From contig JAAFJB010000005.1 in the NCBI GenBank assembly GCA_013297995.1, positions 1 through 64,000 on the forward strand: a stretch of DNA of 64,000 nucleotides, in the 5' to 3' direction. The notes below the pieces were generated by a model that had not been told where the DNA came from, did no database searches, and saw nothing but the letters and a program-made list of their open reading frames with translations. The stretch's first letter is position 1. The number at the start of each line of letters is the position of its first letter. A program made the position numbers and the translations under genes. Below, piece after piece: positions 1 through 10,519 of the stretch. This DNA is from Chitinophagales bacterium (GTDB lineage Bacteria > Bacteroidota > Bacteroidia > Chitinophagales > Chitinophagaceae).

Positions 1-1
1 T

Positions 2-343
2 GAACGCATTGAATGGCTAGAGCAGATTAAAAAGCGATATAATATTTATTTATTCAGTAATACCAACCAAATTCACTACGACGCTTTTATGGCAGATTTT
101 GGTAAAACCTTTGCTGGCAAAGATTTCAACAGCTATTTTATTAAAGCCTACTATTCTCAAACTTTGGGGTTGAGAAAACCATCGGTAGCCTCTTACTTGG
201 CAATAATTCAAGAGCAGGGTTTAATTCCTGCTGAAACCTTGTTCATAGACGATACCATCAAAAATATAAAAGGGGCTAAAGAAGCGGGACTCCAAACAAT
301 ACATTTGGTAGCACCTAATACGGTACTGGATTTGAAGCTTTAA
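2..343 (+). CDS. HAD-family hydrolase, C-terminal part (5' end outside window)
   Basis: Frame open from base 2 (ERIEWLEQIKKRYNIYLFSNTNQIHYDAF...); FSNT and GLRKPS...FIDDTIKNIKGAKEAGLQTIH match HAD motifs. Confidence 0.85.
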   Translation, partial: ERIEWLEQIKKRYNIYLFSNTNQIHYDAFMADFGKTFAGKDFNSYFIKAYYSQTLGLRKPSVASYLAIIQEQGLIPAETLFIDDTIKNIKGAKEAGLQTIHLVAPNTVLDLKL

Positions 344-356
344 CTGTTTAAAATGG

Positions 357-632
357 CTACTTCACTTCTTCAAATTCAATATAATCGTCTTTTTTCACAG
401 TCGTATTACCACTGCTGCGTTGCTTAGATTGGAGTGGTGGCTCTTGTGAACGATTCTGTGTTTCTTGTTGAAAAGCTTGATTTTGCTGCATTTCAGTCAT
501 CTTTCGTTTGAGCTGGCCAGCAGTTTTTGATATAGGGATTACCAATTCAAAAATAAATCGATACGCTAAGTATATAAATAAGCACCAAAATAAAATCTTA
601 AACATAAGGTTACAAAAATACCAAGAAAGCAA
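357..632 (-). CDS. DUF4834-like small membrane protein (start may be the internal Met MFKILF)
   Basis: Short protein with N-terminal hydrophobic helix and polar tail; located next to rimP. Confidence 0.6.
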   Translation of the reverse strand: MLSWYFCNLMFKILFWCLFIYLAYRFIFELVIPISKTAGQLKRKMTEMQQNQAFQQETQNRSQEPPLQSKQRSSGNTTVKKDDYIEFEEVK

Positions 633-677
633 ATATTACACTGTTAAAACCGCCTAAAATTAGTTGAATGGTAAAAA

Positions 678-710
678 TTTGGTCTATATACCTCACTTAT
701 CCTATATTTG
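678..710 (+). promoter_or_regulatory. Bacteroidetes-type promoter for rimP-nusA-infB
   Basis: TTTG at 678-681, about 21 bp, then TATATTTG (TAnnTTTG) at 703-710. Confidence 0.6.
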
Positions 711-730
711 CAGCATAAAGAGTTAATTAT

Positions 731-764
731 GAAGGGAACGAATTTCGTTCCCTTCTCCTTTTTT
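731..764 (+). promoter_or_regulatory. Terminator-like hairpin in the rimP leader
   Basis: GAAGGGAACGAA-T-TTCGTTCCCTTC perfect inverted repeat (731-755) followed by TCCTTTTTT; rimP ATG at 768. Confidence 0.6.
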
Positions 765-767
765 AAT

Positions 768-1238
768 ATGGCAACAGACAATAATATAGAAAAGATAGAG
801 CAGTTTTTAATAGAACTTCTGGCAGAAGATCCCGCTTACTTTATTGTATCTGTTCAGGTAAAGCCTACCCATAATATTAAGGTTTTCTTAGATGGAGATG
901 TGGGGTTACCCATTGAAAGATGTGTATATTTCAACCGCAAGCTTTACAAATATATTGAGGAAAGTGCTTGGTATCCTGAAGGAGATTTTTCGCTGGAAGT
1001 ATCATCTCCGGGTATCGATGAACCGCTAAAATTAACCCGCCAGTACCTTAAAAATATTGGTAGATCCGTACAAGTTGAATTATTAAGTGAAGGAATAAAA
1101 GAAGGCATATTAGAAAATTCAACAGAGCAAGAAATAACCTTGAAATGTACCAGCGGTAAAGGGAAAAAAGCAGTTACCGAAATAGTGGTAATTCCATATA
1201 ATACTATCAAATCAACCATTGTACAAATTAAATTTTAG
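768..1238 (+). CDS. rimP: Ribosome maturation factor RimP
   Basis: MATDNNIEKIEQFL..., EVSSPGIDEPL motif; directly upstream of nusA. Confidence 0.9.
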   Translation: MATDNNIEKIEQFLIELLAEDPAYFIVSVQVKPTHNIKVFLDGDVGLPIERCVYFNRKLYKYIEESAWYPEGDFSLEVSSPGIDEPLKLTRQYLKNIGRSVQVELLSEGIKEGILENSTEQEITLKCTSGKGKKAVTEIVVIPYNTIKSTIVQIKF

Positions 1239-1256
1239 CAGAAAAAAAACAGCGTT

Positions 1257-2507
1257 ATGGCAAGTATTAACTTAATAGAGGCGTTTCAAGAATTTAAAGA
1301 TGCGGAGAATATAGATCGTCCTACCATGATGAAAGTGGTAGAAGACGTTTTTAAAACCTTGTTGCGTAAAAAATATGGCGCCGATGATAATTTCGATGTA
1401 ATTGTGAATGCCGAAAAAGGAGATTTGGAAATTATTCGTAGGCGTATGATTGTGGAAGATGGTGAAGTAATGGATCCATTGGCAGAAATAGCTTACACAG
1501 ATGCAGCTAAGATTGAACCCGATTTTGAAGTGGGTGAAGAATTGTACCAAGAAGTAGATATCCTAGATTTTGGTCGACGTGCAATTTTAGCCGCAAAGCA
1601 AACCCTGGCAAGCCGTATCAGCGATTTGAAGAAGAATGTATTGATAAAAAAATACGGCGATAGAATTGGTGATATTATCAACGCAGAAGTGTACCAGGTT
1701 TGGAAAAAAGAAGTTTTATTGCTAGATGAAGAGGGCAATGAATTGATTCTTCCAAAGTCAGAGCAAATTCCACAAGATTATTTTAAAAAAGGGGAAAATA
1801 TACGTTCAGTAGTTGCTCGGGTGGATATGAAAAATAATACACCAGTAATTATTTTATCGAGAACCAGCCCCCTCTTCCTTGCCAAATTATTGGAAATTGA
1901 AGTGCCCGAAATTTTTGACGGACTGATTGCGATTAAAAAAATTGTGCGTGATCCAGGCGATCGTGCAAAAGTAGCGGTGGAGTCTTACGATGATCGTATT
2001 GATCCTGTTGGGGCTTGCGTAGGAATGAAGGGAAGTCGCATCCATGGAATTGTAAGGGAATTGAAGAATGAGAATATTGATGTAATTAATTTTACCGTAA
2101 ATACCCAGTTACTAATTCAGCGTTCACTAACGCCTGCAAAAATTAGTTATATGGAGCTGGATAATGACAAAAAGCAAGCCAATGTATACCTCAAAGCTGA
2201 TCAGGTTTCATTGGCTATTGGTAGACGTGGTGTGAATATAAAACTGGCTTGTGAGCTTACTGGATATGAGATTGATGTTTATAGAGAAGATGAAGAAGTA
2301 AGTGCAGAATTTGATATTGATATGGATGAATTCAGCGATGAAATTGAAACTTGGATTATTGATGAATTCAAAAAAATTGGATGTGATACAGGTCGCAGTA
2401 TTCTTAAATTAACAGTAGATGAGTTGGAAAGAAGAACAGATTTGGAGCGCGAAACCATAGAAGAAGTGAGAAAAGTACTAGAAGAAGAATTCCAAAGAGA
2501 GGAATAA
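1257..2507 (+). CDS. nusA: Transcription termination/antitermination protein NusA
   Basis: NusA N-terminal, S1 and KH regions (VGACVGMKGSRIHGIVRELKNENIDVI; AIGRRGVNIKLACELTG). Confidence 0.97.
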   Translation: MASINLIEAFQEFKDAENIDRPTMMKVVEDVFKTLLRKKYGADDNFDVIVNAEKGDLEIIRRRMIVEDGEVMDPLAEIAYTDAAKIEPDFEVGEELYQEVDILDFGRRAILAAKQTLASRISDLKKNVLIKKYGDRIGDIINAEVYQVWKKEVLLLDEEGNELILPKSEQIPQDYFKKGENIRSVVARVDMKNNTPVIILSRTSPLFLAKLLEIEVPEIFDGLIAIKKIVRDPGDRAKVAVESYDDRIDPVGACVGMKGSRIHGIVRELKNENIDVINFTVNTQLLIQRSLTPAKISYMELDNDKKQANVYLKADQVSLAIGRRGVNIKLACELTGYEIDVYREDEEVSAEFDIDMDEFSDEIETWIIDEFKKIGCDTGRSILKLTVDELERRTDLERETIEEVRKVLEEEFQREE

Positions 2508-2588
2508 GCAGCAGATAACACTGTATATTTGTCTATGGATCAATGTATAGCCCATGGAAATAAAAATACCGGGACTTAAAAACAAAGA

Positions 2589-5500
2589 ATGTCAGAACTG
2601 AAATTACCGAGACTGTTAGCAGCCGCCAAAGAATTCAACGTTGGTCAGGATACCCTGATTGAATTTTTGGTGAAAAAAGGATTTAACCGAGACGACCTGA
2701 AGCCTACTGCAAAGCTACAGGAAGATCATTATCGTGCCCTACAGGCAGAGTTCCAAGGCGATAAAGTAGCCAAGAATAAAGCAGATCAAGTAGAAATACC
2801 CAAGGGTGGCCAAGGCGAAGCAAAGAAAAAAAGAGATGAGGAAGAAATCACTTTTAGAAAAGAAGAAAAAAAGCCTGCGCCAGTACCTGCTATTAAAGAA
2901 GAAGAACCGGTTGTAGAACAGCCTATTATTGAAATACCTGTACCCGCAATAGAAACCATTGTAGAAATTGCAGTTGATCAACCCGAACCTATTATTGTTG
3001 TACCCATTCCTGAAGAAATACCAGTAGTAACAGCGCCACTTACAGTTGTAGAAACATCGAATATAGAACCCCCAGAATTAGAAGGACCCAAGGTGATTCA
3101 TAAGATAGACTTATCTACAATTGACTCATCTACGCGACCTAAGAAAATAGTAAAAAAAGAAGAGCCAAAAATAGTTGCACCAGTGGTTGCTTCCCCAGTT
3201 CAGGAAAAAAAGGTTGAATTGACTGCGGTTCTACCAGTTGCCCCTTTACCAGAAATAGAAAAATCAACTATTGTTGCGGAATCACCGGTTGTTGAATTGC
3301 CCCCAACAATTGAAAACATACGTGCAGAAAAATTAGAAGGACCTAAAATTTTGGGTAAAATAGAACTTCCCATTAATAGTGATACCCGCCCTAAGCCGAT
3401 GGCTAGGGAAGAAAAACGTAAGCGTAAACGAATTCCAGTTGATAAAAAAGGCGATAACAATACTCCTACACCACCTGTTGCAAAAGACGCAGAAGGAAGG
3501 CCATTAACGGGTCCAAATAGACCCATCGTTGCTGCAAGAAATAATGGTGGCGGGGGCGGAGGTGGATTTAATAGAGGAGCACAGGGTGGTGGCGGATTCA
3601 ATCGGGGTGGCCAAGGTGGCGGCGGAAATAGGGGCGGTGGAAATAGAAATGATCGGAACGCGCCTCGTACAGAAGACAAAGAGATTGATCAAAAAGCCAT
3701 CCAGGAAAAAATTCGTGAAACGCAGGCCAAGCTTGCTGGAACGGGTGGACGTGGTAAAAGCTTGAAAGCAAAATATAGAAGGGCTAAGCGAGATGAAGCT
3801 GCCGAGTCAATGGGTGATGATATGATGGAAGACAACAAATTACAAGTAACAGAATTTGTTACGGTAAGTGAGTTGGCTAATTTAATGGACGTGAGCTTTG
3901 CAGACGTGATAGGCAAGTGTATGAATTTGGGTATCATGGTATCTATTAACCAACGGTTAGATGCAGAAGTAATTGAATTGGTATCTAGTGAATTTGGTTT
4001 TGAAGTAGAATTTATAGGGCTTGAAGAGATAGATGATATAGAAGAAGACGAAGATGAGGACGAAGAGGGAGAGCAAGAAGAGAGAGCACCCATAGTTACC
4101 ATCATGGGTCACGTAGATCATGGTAAAACATCTTTACTGGATTATATCCGCAGTGCCAATGTAGTGGCGGGCGAAGCAGGAGGTATTACCCAGCATATTG
4201 GGGCTTATGAAGTTACACTGCCAAGCGGCAAAGCCATTACTTTCTTAGATACACCTGGTCACGAAGCATTTACCGCAATGCGTGCTAGAGGTGCTAAAGT
4301 AACCGATATTGCCATTATTGTGGTAGCGGCGGATGATGCTGTAATGCCGCAAACAAAAGAGGCAATTAGCCACGCACAAGCTGCCGGTGTTCCTATGATT
4401 TTTGCGGTGAATAAAATTGATAAAGATGGTGCCAATCCGCAAAAAATATATGAACAGCTCTCTCAAATGAATATTTTGGTGGAAGCTTGGGGGGGTAAAT
4501 TCCAAAACCAAGAATTATCTGCCAAACAGGGTTTGAATGTAGATATGTTATTGGAGAAGGTTTTGTTAGAAGCAGAAATATTAGATCTGAAAGCAAATGC
4601 AAAAAGAGAAGCTACTGGAACTATTATTGAAGCGTCGCTTGACAAAGGCCGAGGCTATGTAGCAACTATTTTAGTACAGAATGGAACTTTGCGTCAAGGT
4701 GATTTAATTGTATCGGGCCAGTATTATGGACGAGTGAAAGCCATGTTTAATGAACGCAATCAACGAATTGAACAAGCACCACCATCAACACCTGTAGTAT
4801 TGCTTGGATTGAATGGTGCCCCACAAGCGGGAGAGAAATTCAAAGTATTTACCGATGAAGCCGAAGCCAAAGAAGTAGCTACCAAGCGCGCGCAAATTAT
4901 GCGTGAGCAAGGGCTTCGAGCAAGAAAACATATTACACTTGATGAAATTGGTCGCCGTTTGGCATTGGGTAATTTTAAAGAGTTAAATATTATTATTAAA
5001 GGTGATGTGGATGGTTCTGTAGAAGCATTAAGTGATTCATTACAGAAGTTGAGCACAGCAGAAATTGCTATTAGAGTAGTTCTGAAAGGGGTGGGCCAAA
5101 TTTCTGAAAGTGACGTACTACTTGCCACCGCCTCCGATGCCATCATTATAGGTTTTAATGTTCGGCCTTCAATGCAAGCCAATAAATTGGCCGAAACTGA
5201 AGGAGTTGAAATCAAGCTCTACTCTATTATTTACCAAGCTATTGATGAAATCAAAAGCGCCATGGAGGGAATGCTGGAACCTAAATATCAGGAAAAAATT
5301 ATTGCCAACGTGGAAATACGTGAGGTATATAAATTCGATAAAGCTACTGTTGCTGGATGTTTTGTTTTGGATGGTAAATTGGCAAGAAACAGCAAAATTA
5401 GAATCATTAGAGATGGTATTGTGGAATATCCAAAAGGAGAAGGCCAAAGTGCAGAACTGGGCAGCTTGAAACGTTTCAAAGACGATGTGAAAGAAGTTAC

Positions 5501-5603
5501 TTCTAGTATGGAATGTGGATTAACCATTAAGAACTATGATAATATTAAAGTAGGTGATATTGTGGAAGCATTTGAAGAAGAAGAAGTAAAGCGAACTTTA
5601 TAA
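2589..5603 (+). CDS. infB: Translation initiation factor IF-2
   Basis: [44 protein letters not shown]; long low-complexity N-terminal region. Confidence 0.98.
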   Translation: MSELKLPRLLAAAKEFNVGQDTLIEFLVKKGFNRDDLKPTAKLQEDHYRALQAEFQGDKVAKNKADQVEIPKGGQGEAKKKRDEEEITFRKEEKKPAPVPAIKEEEPVVEQPIIEIPVPAIETIVEIAVDQPEPIIVVPIPEEIPVVTAPLTVVETSNIEPPELEGPKVIHKIDLSTIDSSTRPKKIVKKEEPKIVAPVVASPVQEKKVELTAVLPVAPLPEIEKSTIVAESPVVELPPTIENIRAEKLEGPKILGKIELPINSDTRPKPMAREEKRKRKRIPVDKKGDNNTPTPPVAKDAEGRPLTGPNRPIVAARNNGGGGGGGFNRGAQGGGGFNRGGQGGGGNRGGGNRNDRNAPRTEDKEIDQKAIQEKIRETQAKLAGTGGRGKSLKAKYRRAKRDEAAESMGDDMMEDNKLQVTEFVTVSELANLMDVSFADVIGKCMNLGIMVSINQRLDAEVIELVSSEFGFEVEFIGLEEIDDIEEDEDEDEEGEQEERAPIVTIMGHVDHGKTSLLDYIRSANVVAGEAGGITQHIGAYEVTLPSGKAITFLDTPGHEAFTAMRARGAKVTDIAIIVVAADDAVMPQTKEAISHAQAAGVPMIFAVNKIDKDGANPQKIYEQLSQMNILVEAWGGKFQNQELSAKQGLNVDMLLEKVLLEAEILDLKANAKREATGTIIEASLDKGRGYVATILVQNGTLRQGDLIVSGQYYGRVKAMFNERNQRIEQAPPSTPVVLLGLNGAPQAGEKFKVFTDEAEAKEVATKRAQIMREQGLRARKHITLDEIGRRLALGNFKELNIIIKGDVDGSVEALSDSLQKLSTAEIAIRVVLKGVGQISESDVLLATASDAIIIGFNVRPSMQANKLAETEGVEIKLYSIIYQAIDEIKSAMEGMLEPKYQEKIIANVEIREVYKFDKATVAGCFVLDGKLARNSKIRIIRDGIVEYPKGEGQSAELGSLKRFKDDVKEVTSSMECGLTIKNYDNIKVGDIVEAFEEEEVKRTL

Positions 5604-5638
5604 GCTTTAACCTCCTATTAACCCCTCTTTGATTATTT

Positions 5639-7051
5639 TTGAATTATATGAAGCAGATGAGTAAGCTTATAATTTTTGGAGCAATTATTTTTGTAGGAAC
5701 AATAGCTAGTAGCTACGCCCAATCAAAGAAAGTGGTAGCAGATAAAATTGTGGGTCAAGTAGGAGATAAAATCATCCTAAGATCTGAAATCATAAATGCT
5801 ATTGCAGATGCAAAGAGACAATCGCAAGGGCAAGAGAATGTGGTGCTTCCAACTGAATGTCAAATTTTAGAATCTCAGTTAATACGAAAAGCGCTGTTAC
5901 TTCAAGCCCAAAAAGATTCTTTGGAAGTGAGTGAGACGGAAATAGAAGCTGATTTAGACAATCGAATTCGCCAAACCATTCAGCAGTATGGTTCAAAAGA
6001 CATATTAGAAGAGATTGCAGGCAAAACCATTTATCAACTCAAAGATGATTTCCGGGAAGCATTTAGGGAACAGAAATTGGCGGAACAAATGCAGCGTAAG
6101 ATTGTAGACAATATTAAAATTACGCCTACAGAAGTAAAGCTATTCTATAATAAGGTAGCTGGAGACAGCCTTGCATTTTATGAAAGTGAAATAGAAGTTA
6201 GCCAAATTGTAATCATTCCCAAAGCCAATAAAGACGTAGAAGAGTACGTATCAAAGCAGCTTTACGATTACAAAAAACAAGCGGAAGCTCAGGGGCCTAA
6301 AAAATTTGAGCAGTTAGCCAAAAATTATTCAGAAGATCCAGTTGTGAAAGAAAATGGGGGTCAGTACACATTGAATAGAAACGATAAATTTTGGGATCCT
6401 GCTTTTTTAGCTGGGGCTTTCCGCTTAAAAGAAGGGCAGATTTCTCCCGTAATTAAATCAAAATTTGGCCTTCATATTATTATGATGATCAGCCGCTCAG
6501 GTGATGAAGCCATTGTAAGACATATTCTGCGTATTCCCCCTATTACCGATGATGAAATAAAGGAAACGGTAGAAAAGTTAGATACCATTCGCAATCAAAT
6601 AAAAGCTGGGAAGATGAGTTTTGCTGAAGCAGTAAGCAAGCACAGCGATGATGAGGGTAGTAAATTTAGTGCAGGAGCAATGGTTGGTAGAGATGGATCT
6701 ACTTTTATTGCAATGGATGCGCTAGATAGGGAAATGATAAAGCCCATTAGTGAAATGAAAGTGGGTGATATTTCTAATCCACAAGTATATTCCGATGAAC
6801 GCCAACGAAAAATGGTTCGAATAATATATTACAAAACAAAAAAAGAACCCCATCGTGAGAATTTGAGAGATGATTATAACAAAGTATCTCAAAGAGCTTT
6901 GGAAGAAAAAAAGTCGAATCTACTAGAAAAGTGGTTTAAAGAACATATTCCCAATTATTATGTGTTAATTGACAAAGAATATGCTACTTGTGCCGACTTA
7001 GGCCAGTGGCGTGAAGCCGCTGAGAAAGCAGCTAAAGGAAGGGTAAATTAG
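5639..7051 (+). CDS. surA: Periplasmic peptidylprolyl isomerase, SurA-like (start may be 5648 or 5657)
   Basis: Signal peptide; two parvulin-type regions (EVSQIVIIPK...; VRHILRIPPITDDE). Confidence 0.85.
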   Translation: MNYMKQMSKLIIFGAIIFVGTIASSYAQSKKVVADKIVGQVGDKIILRSEIINAIADAKRQSQGQENVVLPTECQILESQLIRKALLLQAQKDSLEVSETEIEADLDNRIRQTIQQYGSKDILEEIAGKTIYQLKDDFREAFREQKLAEQMQRKIVDNIKITPTEVKLFYNKVAGDSLAFYESEIEVSQIVIIPKANKDVEEYVSKQLYDYKKQAEAQGPKKFEQLAKNYSEDPVVKENGGQYTLNRNDKFWDPAFLAGAFRLKEGQISPVIKSKFGLHIIMMISRSGDEAIVRHILRIPPITDDEIKETVEKLDTIRNQIKAGKMSFAEAVSKHSDDEGSKFSAGAMVGRDGSTFIAMDALDREMIKPISEMKVGDISNPQVYSDERQRKMVRIIYYKTKKEPHRENLRDDYNKVSQRALEEKKSNLLEKWFKEHIPNYYVLIDKEYATCADLGQWREAAEKAAKGRVN

Positions 7052-7060
7052 TCTAGTCAT

Positions 7061-7765
7061 ATGAAAACTGTATTACACAAGGCAAATACAAGAGGCCACA
7101 ACAGCTTTGCGTGGCTGAATGCATATCACAGCTTTAGCTTTGGTGAATATTATAATCCCGACCGAATGGGGTTTGGTAAGCTTAGAGTGCTAAATGATGA
7201 TACAATTAGTGCTGGAATGGGTTTTGGCAAGCATCCGCATAATAATATGGAGATTGTAACCATTCCCTTGAATGGTGCGTTACACCACAAAGATTCTACA
7301 GGAAGAGACGAAATTATTCGTGCGCATGATGTGCAAATTATGAGCGCAGGTAGTGGAATTGCGCATAGTGAATTTAATGCTAATAAAGACCAGGAAGTAA
7401 AATTATTGCAGATTTGGGTTTTGCCTAAAGAACAAAATATTGAACCTCGTTATCAGCAAAAATCGTTTAAGCCAGCAGATCGGCTTAACCAAGTACTTAC
7501 CGTAGTGGCACCTGATGATGACCAGGCTGTTTGGATTAACCAAGATGCATGGTTCTCTTTAGCCAATTTGTTAGAGGGAACAGAAAAAAAATATACAATC
7601 CGCCAAAAGGGCAATGGTGTTTATGCATTTATTATTAGCGGAAATGCAAGCATTAATGGAATAGCGCTTACAGAAAGAGACGCATTGGGTATATGGGAAT
7701 CAGAATTTCTAGCAATTAAAGCCGATGGTAATACAGAAATCTTACTAATAGACATTCCTATTTGA
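7061..7765 (+). CDS. Pirin family protein
   Basis: NSFAWLNAYHSFSFGEYYNPDRMGFGKLRVLNDD...GFGKHPHNNMEIVT typical of pirin/YhaK. Confidence 0.93.
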   Translation: MKTVLHKANTRGHNSFAWLNAYHSFSFGEYYNPDRMGFGKLRVLNDDTISAGMGFGKHPHNNMEIVTIPLNGALHHKDSTGRDEIIRAHDVQIMSAGSGIAHSEFNANKDQEVKLLQIWVLPKEQNIEPRYQQKSFKPADRLNQVLTVVAPDDDQAVWINQDAWFSLANLLEGTEKKYTIRQKGNGVYAFIISGNASINGIALTERDALGIWESEFLAIKADGNTEILLIDIPI

Positions 7766-7795
7766 ACCGAATTGCGCTTTTTATGTTAATAGGAT

Positions 7796-8341
7796 ATGCA
7801 AATAGAAATTGTATTCGGTAGCCCTAGAAACAATAGTATCACGTTTAGATTGGCACTACACCTAAAGAAATATCTTCTTCAAACCACCCAACACCAGGTT
7901 GGAATAATTGATGTGCGTGAGTGGAATTTACCTTTATTACAAAATGTATTTTCATCAGTAGAAAATACTCCTGATGCATTCAAGCCATTAGCGCAACGAA
8001 TCTTTGCTGCTGACGCTTTCATTTTCGTAACCCCAGAGTATAATGGTAGTTATTCCCCTGCATTACAAAATCTGATGGATCATTTTCCCAAACAAGCACA
8101 CAAAGCTTTTGGTGTAGTAACGGCATCCACAGGTGCATTGGGTGGAATCCGCTCCTCCCAGCAGTTACTTTTATTAATACCCGGTTTATTTGGAATAGCT
8201 TCTCCCTATATGCTTATCACGCCATTTGTAGATAAGAAGTTTGATGCAGAAGGGAATTTATTAGATGATGGGTTTAAAAAATCGGTGGACAGCTTTCTGA
8301 GCGAATTTCTATGGCTAGCCAATAGTTTACAGCCTAAATAA
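7796..8341 (+). CDS. NADPH-dependent FMN reductase family protein
   Basis: GSPRNNSITFRLALHL and PEYNGSYSPALQNLMDH motifs. Confidence 0.9.
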   Translation: MQIEIVFGSPRNNSITFRLALHLKKYLLQTTQHQVGIIDVREWNLPLLQNVFSSVENTPDAFKPLAQRIFAADAFIFVTPEYNGSYSPALQNLMDHFPKQAHKAFGVVTASTGALGGIRSSQQLLLLIPGLFGIASPYMLITPFVDKKFDAEGNLLDDGFKKSVDSFLSEFLWLANSLQPK

Positions 8342-8411
8342 ACCCCGTAGATAATTAACTTTTAAAAAAGGACAATGGAGTTGTAACTTCGCCCTTCTTT
8401 TAATAAGTATT

Positions 8412-10259
8412 ATGAGCGATGAAATAAAGCACGAATGTGGCCTTGCCTTTATTCGTTTAAGAAAACCATTCTCTTACTACCTGCAACAGCATGGATCGGT
8501 AACCTATGGCCTTAATAAGCTGTATCTCTTAATGGAGAAACAACATAATCGCGGTCAAGATGGGGCGGGATTGGCTACTGTAAAACTCAATACAGAGCCT
8601 GGATACCCCTTTTTACATCGTATGCGTAGTAGTGCTCCCCAGCCAATTGCAGATTTATTTTTTAAGATAGGACAAGAAGTTCAGGAACTAGAAAAATACC
8701 AGCCCGATATTAAGCAACATCCTGGATTAATGAAAGGGCACTTGCCATTCTTAGGCGAATTATTATTGGGTCATCTACGCTATGGTACCCAGGGTAAAAA
8801 CAACGTAGAGTTCTGTCACCCTTTTATCAAACGCGACCTGATGCCTGGGAAAAATTTGGCACTAGCGGGAAATTTTAATTTGGTAAATACGGATGAACTT
8901 TTCGAAGCCATCCATAAAGTGCCGGGTGATTTTCAAAAGCAGAGTGATTTGGCAGCTATGCTGGAAGTGCTGCACTATTTTCTTACCCAAGAAGATGCAT
9001 TGAATCCCAATGGGGCCGATGTAGCAGCCTTGTTGAAAAAAGCAACGCCATTATTTGATGGGGGTTATACCATTGGCGGATTGTTGGGCAATGGGCATAG
9101 TTTTGTAATGCGTGATGCGCATGGCATTAGACCCGCTTACTATTATATTAATGAGGAAGTAATTGTGGCTGCCAGTGAGCGCGCTGCCATACGTACTACT
9201 TTTAATGTGGGAGAGAATGAAGTACTAGAATTAATGCCAGGTAATGCCTTGTTGGTAGACGATGCAGGTAACTATCGGATAGAAAAAATATTGGCACCTA
9301 AAGAGCGCAGGGCTTGTAGTTTTGAGCGAATTTATTTCTCCCGGGGTAGTGATGAAAAAATTTACAGAGAAAGAATTGCACTCGGCCACCACCTGAGTAA
9401 AACAGTATTAGAAAGCATCAGTTACGATTTAAAAAATACCATTTTCTCCTATATTCCAAATACTGCGGAAGTTGCATTTTATGGATTGGTAAAAGGAATG
9501 GAAGAGTATTTAAATAAAATTAAGGTAGAACGGATATTGAGTTGGGGTAATAATTTTACACCAGAGAAATTAGAGGAGATGGTAACGCGTAAAATTCGTC
9601 AAGAGAAAATAGCCATCAAAGACGTGAAGTTGCGAACATTTATAACGGAAGACAGTAACCGCAATGAAATGGTGCAGCACGTGTATGATATTACGTATGG
9701 TACAGTCCGTAAGAATGAAGATACTTTGGTGGTGATAGATGATAGCATTGTTCGGGGTACTACGTTAAAAGAAAGTATAGTTAGAATGTTATCGCGCTTG
9801 CTTCCTAAAAAAATTATTGTAGTTTCATCTGCTCCTCAGATTCGTTATCCAGACTGTTATGGAATTGATATGAGTAAGCTGGGAGATTTTATTGCCTTCA
9901 GGGCAGCAGTAGCATTGTTGAAAGAAAGGGGAATGGAGCAGGTACTTACAGATATTCGGGATCAGATTATAATGTTAGAAAGCAATAACCAGTTGCATTC
10001 AGAAAACCTAGTAAAGCATATTTACAGGCCATTTACAACATTGGAGATATCCGATAAAATAGCACAGCTAATTACACCGCCTGGCGTAACACTTCCAGTA
10101 GAAGTAATTTACCAAACCATTGAAGACTTGCACGATTGCTGTCCTACTAATACAGGCGACTGGTATTTTACAGGTAATTATCCCACACCTGGTGGAAACA
10201 AAGTAGTGAACAAAGCTTTCTTAAATTATATGGAAGGGAGGAATGTACGGGGCTATTAA
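8412..10259 (+). CDS. Amidophosphoribosyltransferase-like protein (PurF family, long form)
   Basis: N-terminal ECG for the Ntn nucleophile, QHNRGQDGAGLA, PRTase loop VVIDDSIVRGTT. Confidence 0.85.
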   Translation: MSDEIKHECGLAFIRLRKPFSYYLQQHGSVTYGLNKLYLLMEKQHNRGQDGAGLATVKLNTEPGYPFLHRMRSSAPQPIADLFFKIGQEVQELEKYQPDIKQHPGLMKGHLPFLGELLLGHLRYGTQGKNNVEFCHPFIKRDLMPGKNLALAGNFNLVNTDELFEAIHKVPGDFQKQSDLAAMLEVLHYFLTQEDALNPNGADVAALLKKATPLFDGGYTIGGLLGNGHSFVMRDAHGIRPAYYYINEEVIVAASERAAIRTTFNVGENEVLELMPGNALLVDDAGNYRIEKILAPKERRACSFERIYFSRGSDEKIYRERIALGHHLSKTVLESISYDLKNTIFSYIPNTAEVAFYGLVKGMEEYLNKIKVERILSWGNNFTPEKLEEMVTRKIRQEKIAIKDVKLRTFITEDSNRNEMVQHVYDITYGTVRKNEDTLVVIDDSIVRGTTLKESIVRMLSRLLPKKIIVVSSAPQIRYPDCYGIDMSKLGDFIAFRAAVALLKERGMEQVLTDIRDQIIMLESNNQLHSENLVKHIYRPFTTLEISDKIAQLITPPGVTLPVEVIYQTIEDLHDCCPTNTGDWYFTGNYPTPGGNKVVNKAFLNYMEGRNVRGY

Positions 10260-10276
10260 GTTCTTATAAAGAATGG

Positions 10277-10510
10277 CTAATTGCCTTTATTAGCTGTATC
10301 ATACTCCCCTTGAAGTGCGTATTTGCCAAATACCAATAATCCACCCACCACTATGGGCAGCAGTATAAAGCAGATGATGGCACCAAATACAAAGTCGTCT
10401 TGTTTGCCACTACTTAGTTTTGGAATACCCAGAATGGTGATACCAAAATAGCCTACTGCAACACCCAATGCAAGCCATATAATTCCCAATAATTTTTTAA
10501 TTAAGTTCAT
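10277..10510 (-). CDS. Small two-TM membrane protein, unknown
   Basis: 77 aa, two hydrophobic helices, 9-bp gap to the MFS gene on the same strand. Confidence 0.6.
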   Translation of the reverse strand: MNLIKKLLGIIWLALGVAVGYFGITILGIPKLSSGKQDDFVFGAIICFILLPIVVGGLLVFGKYALQGEYDTANKGN

Positions 10511-10519
10511 GCTATTTTT

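Noticed and set aside
708-767. N-terminal extension of RimP from the ORF track
   Set aside because: Starts inside the -7 promoter box and covers the leader hairpin; RimP homology begins at MATDNN (768).
3200-3679. 159-aa minus-strand ORF, proline-rich
   Set aside because: Antisense to the Gly-rich part of infB; arises from codon composition (GGN read as CCN).
4245-4511. Several antisense ORFs over infB, nusA, acs, typA, recQ and the RND genes
   Set aside because: Shadow ORFs of strongly coding genes with no recognisable domains.
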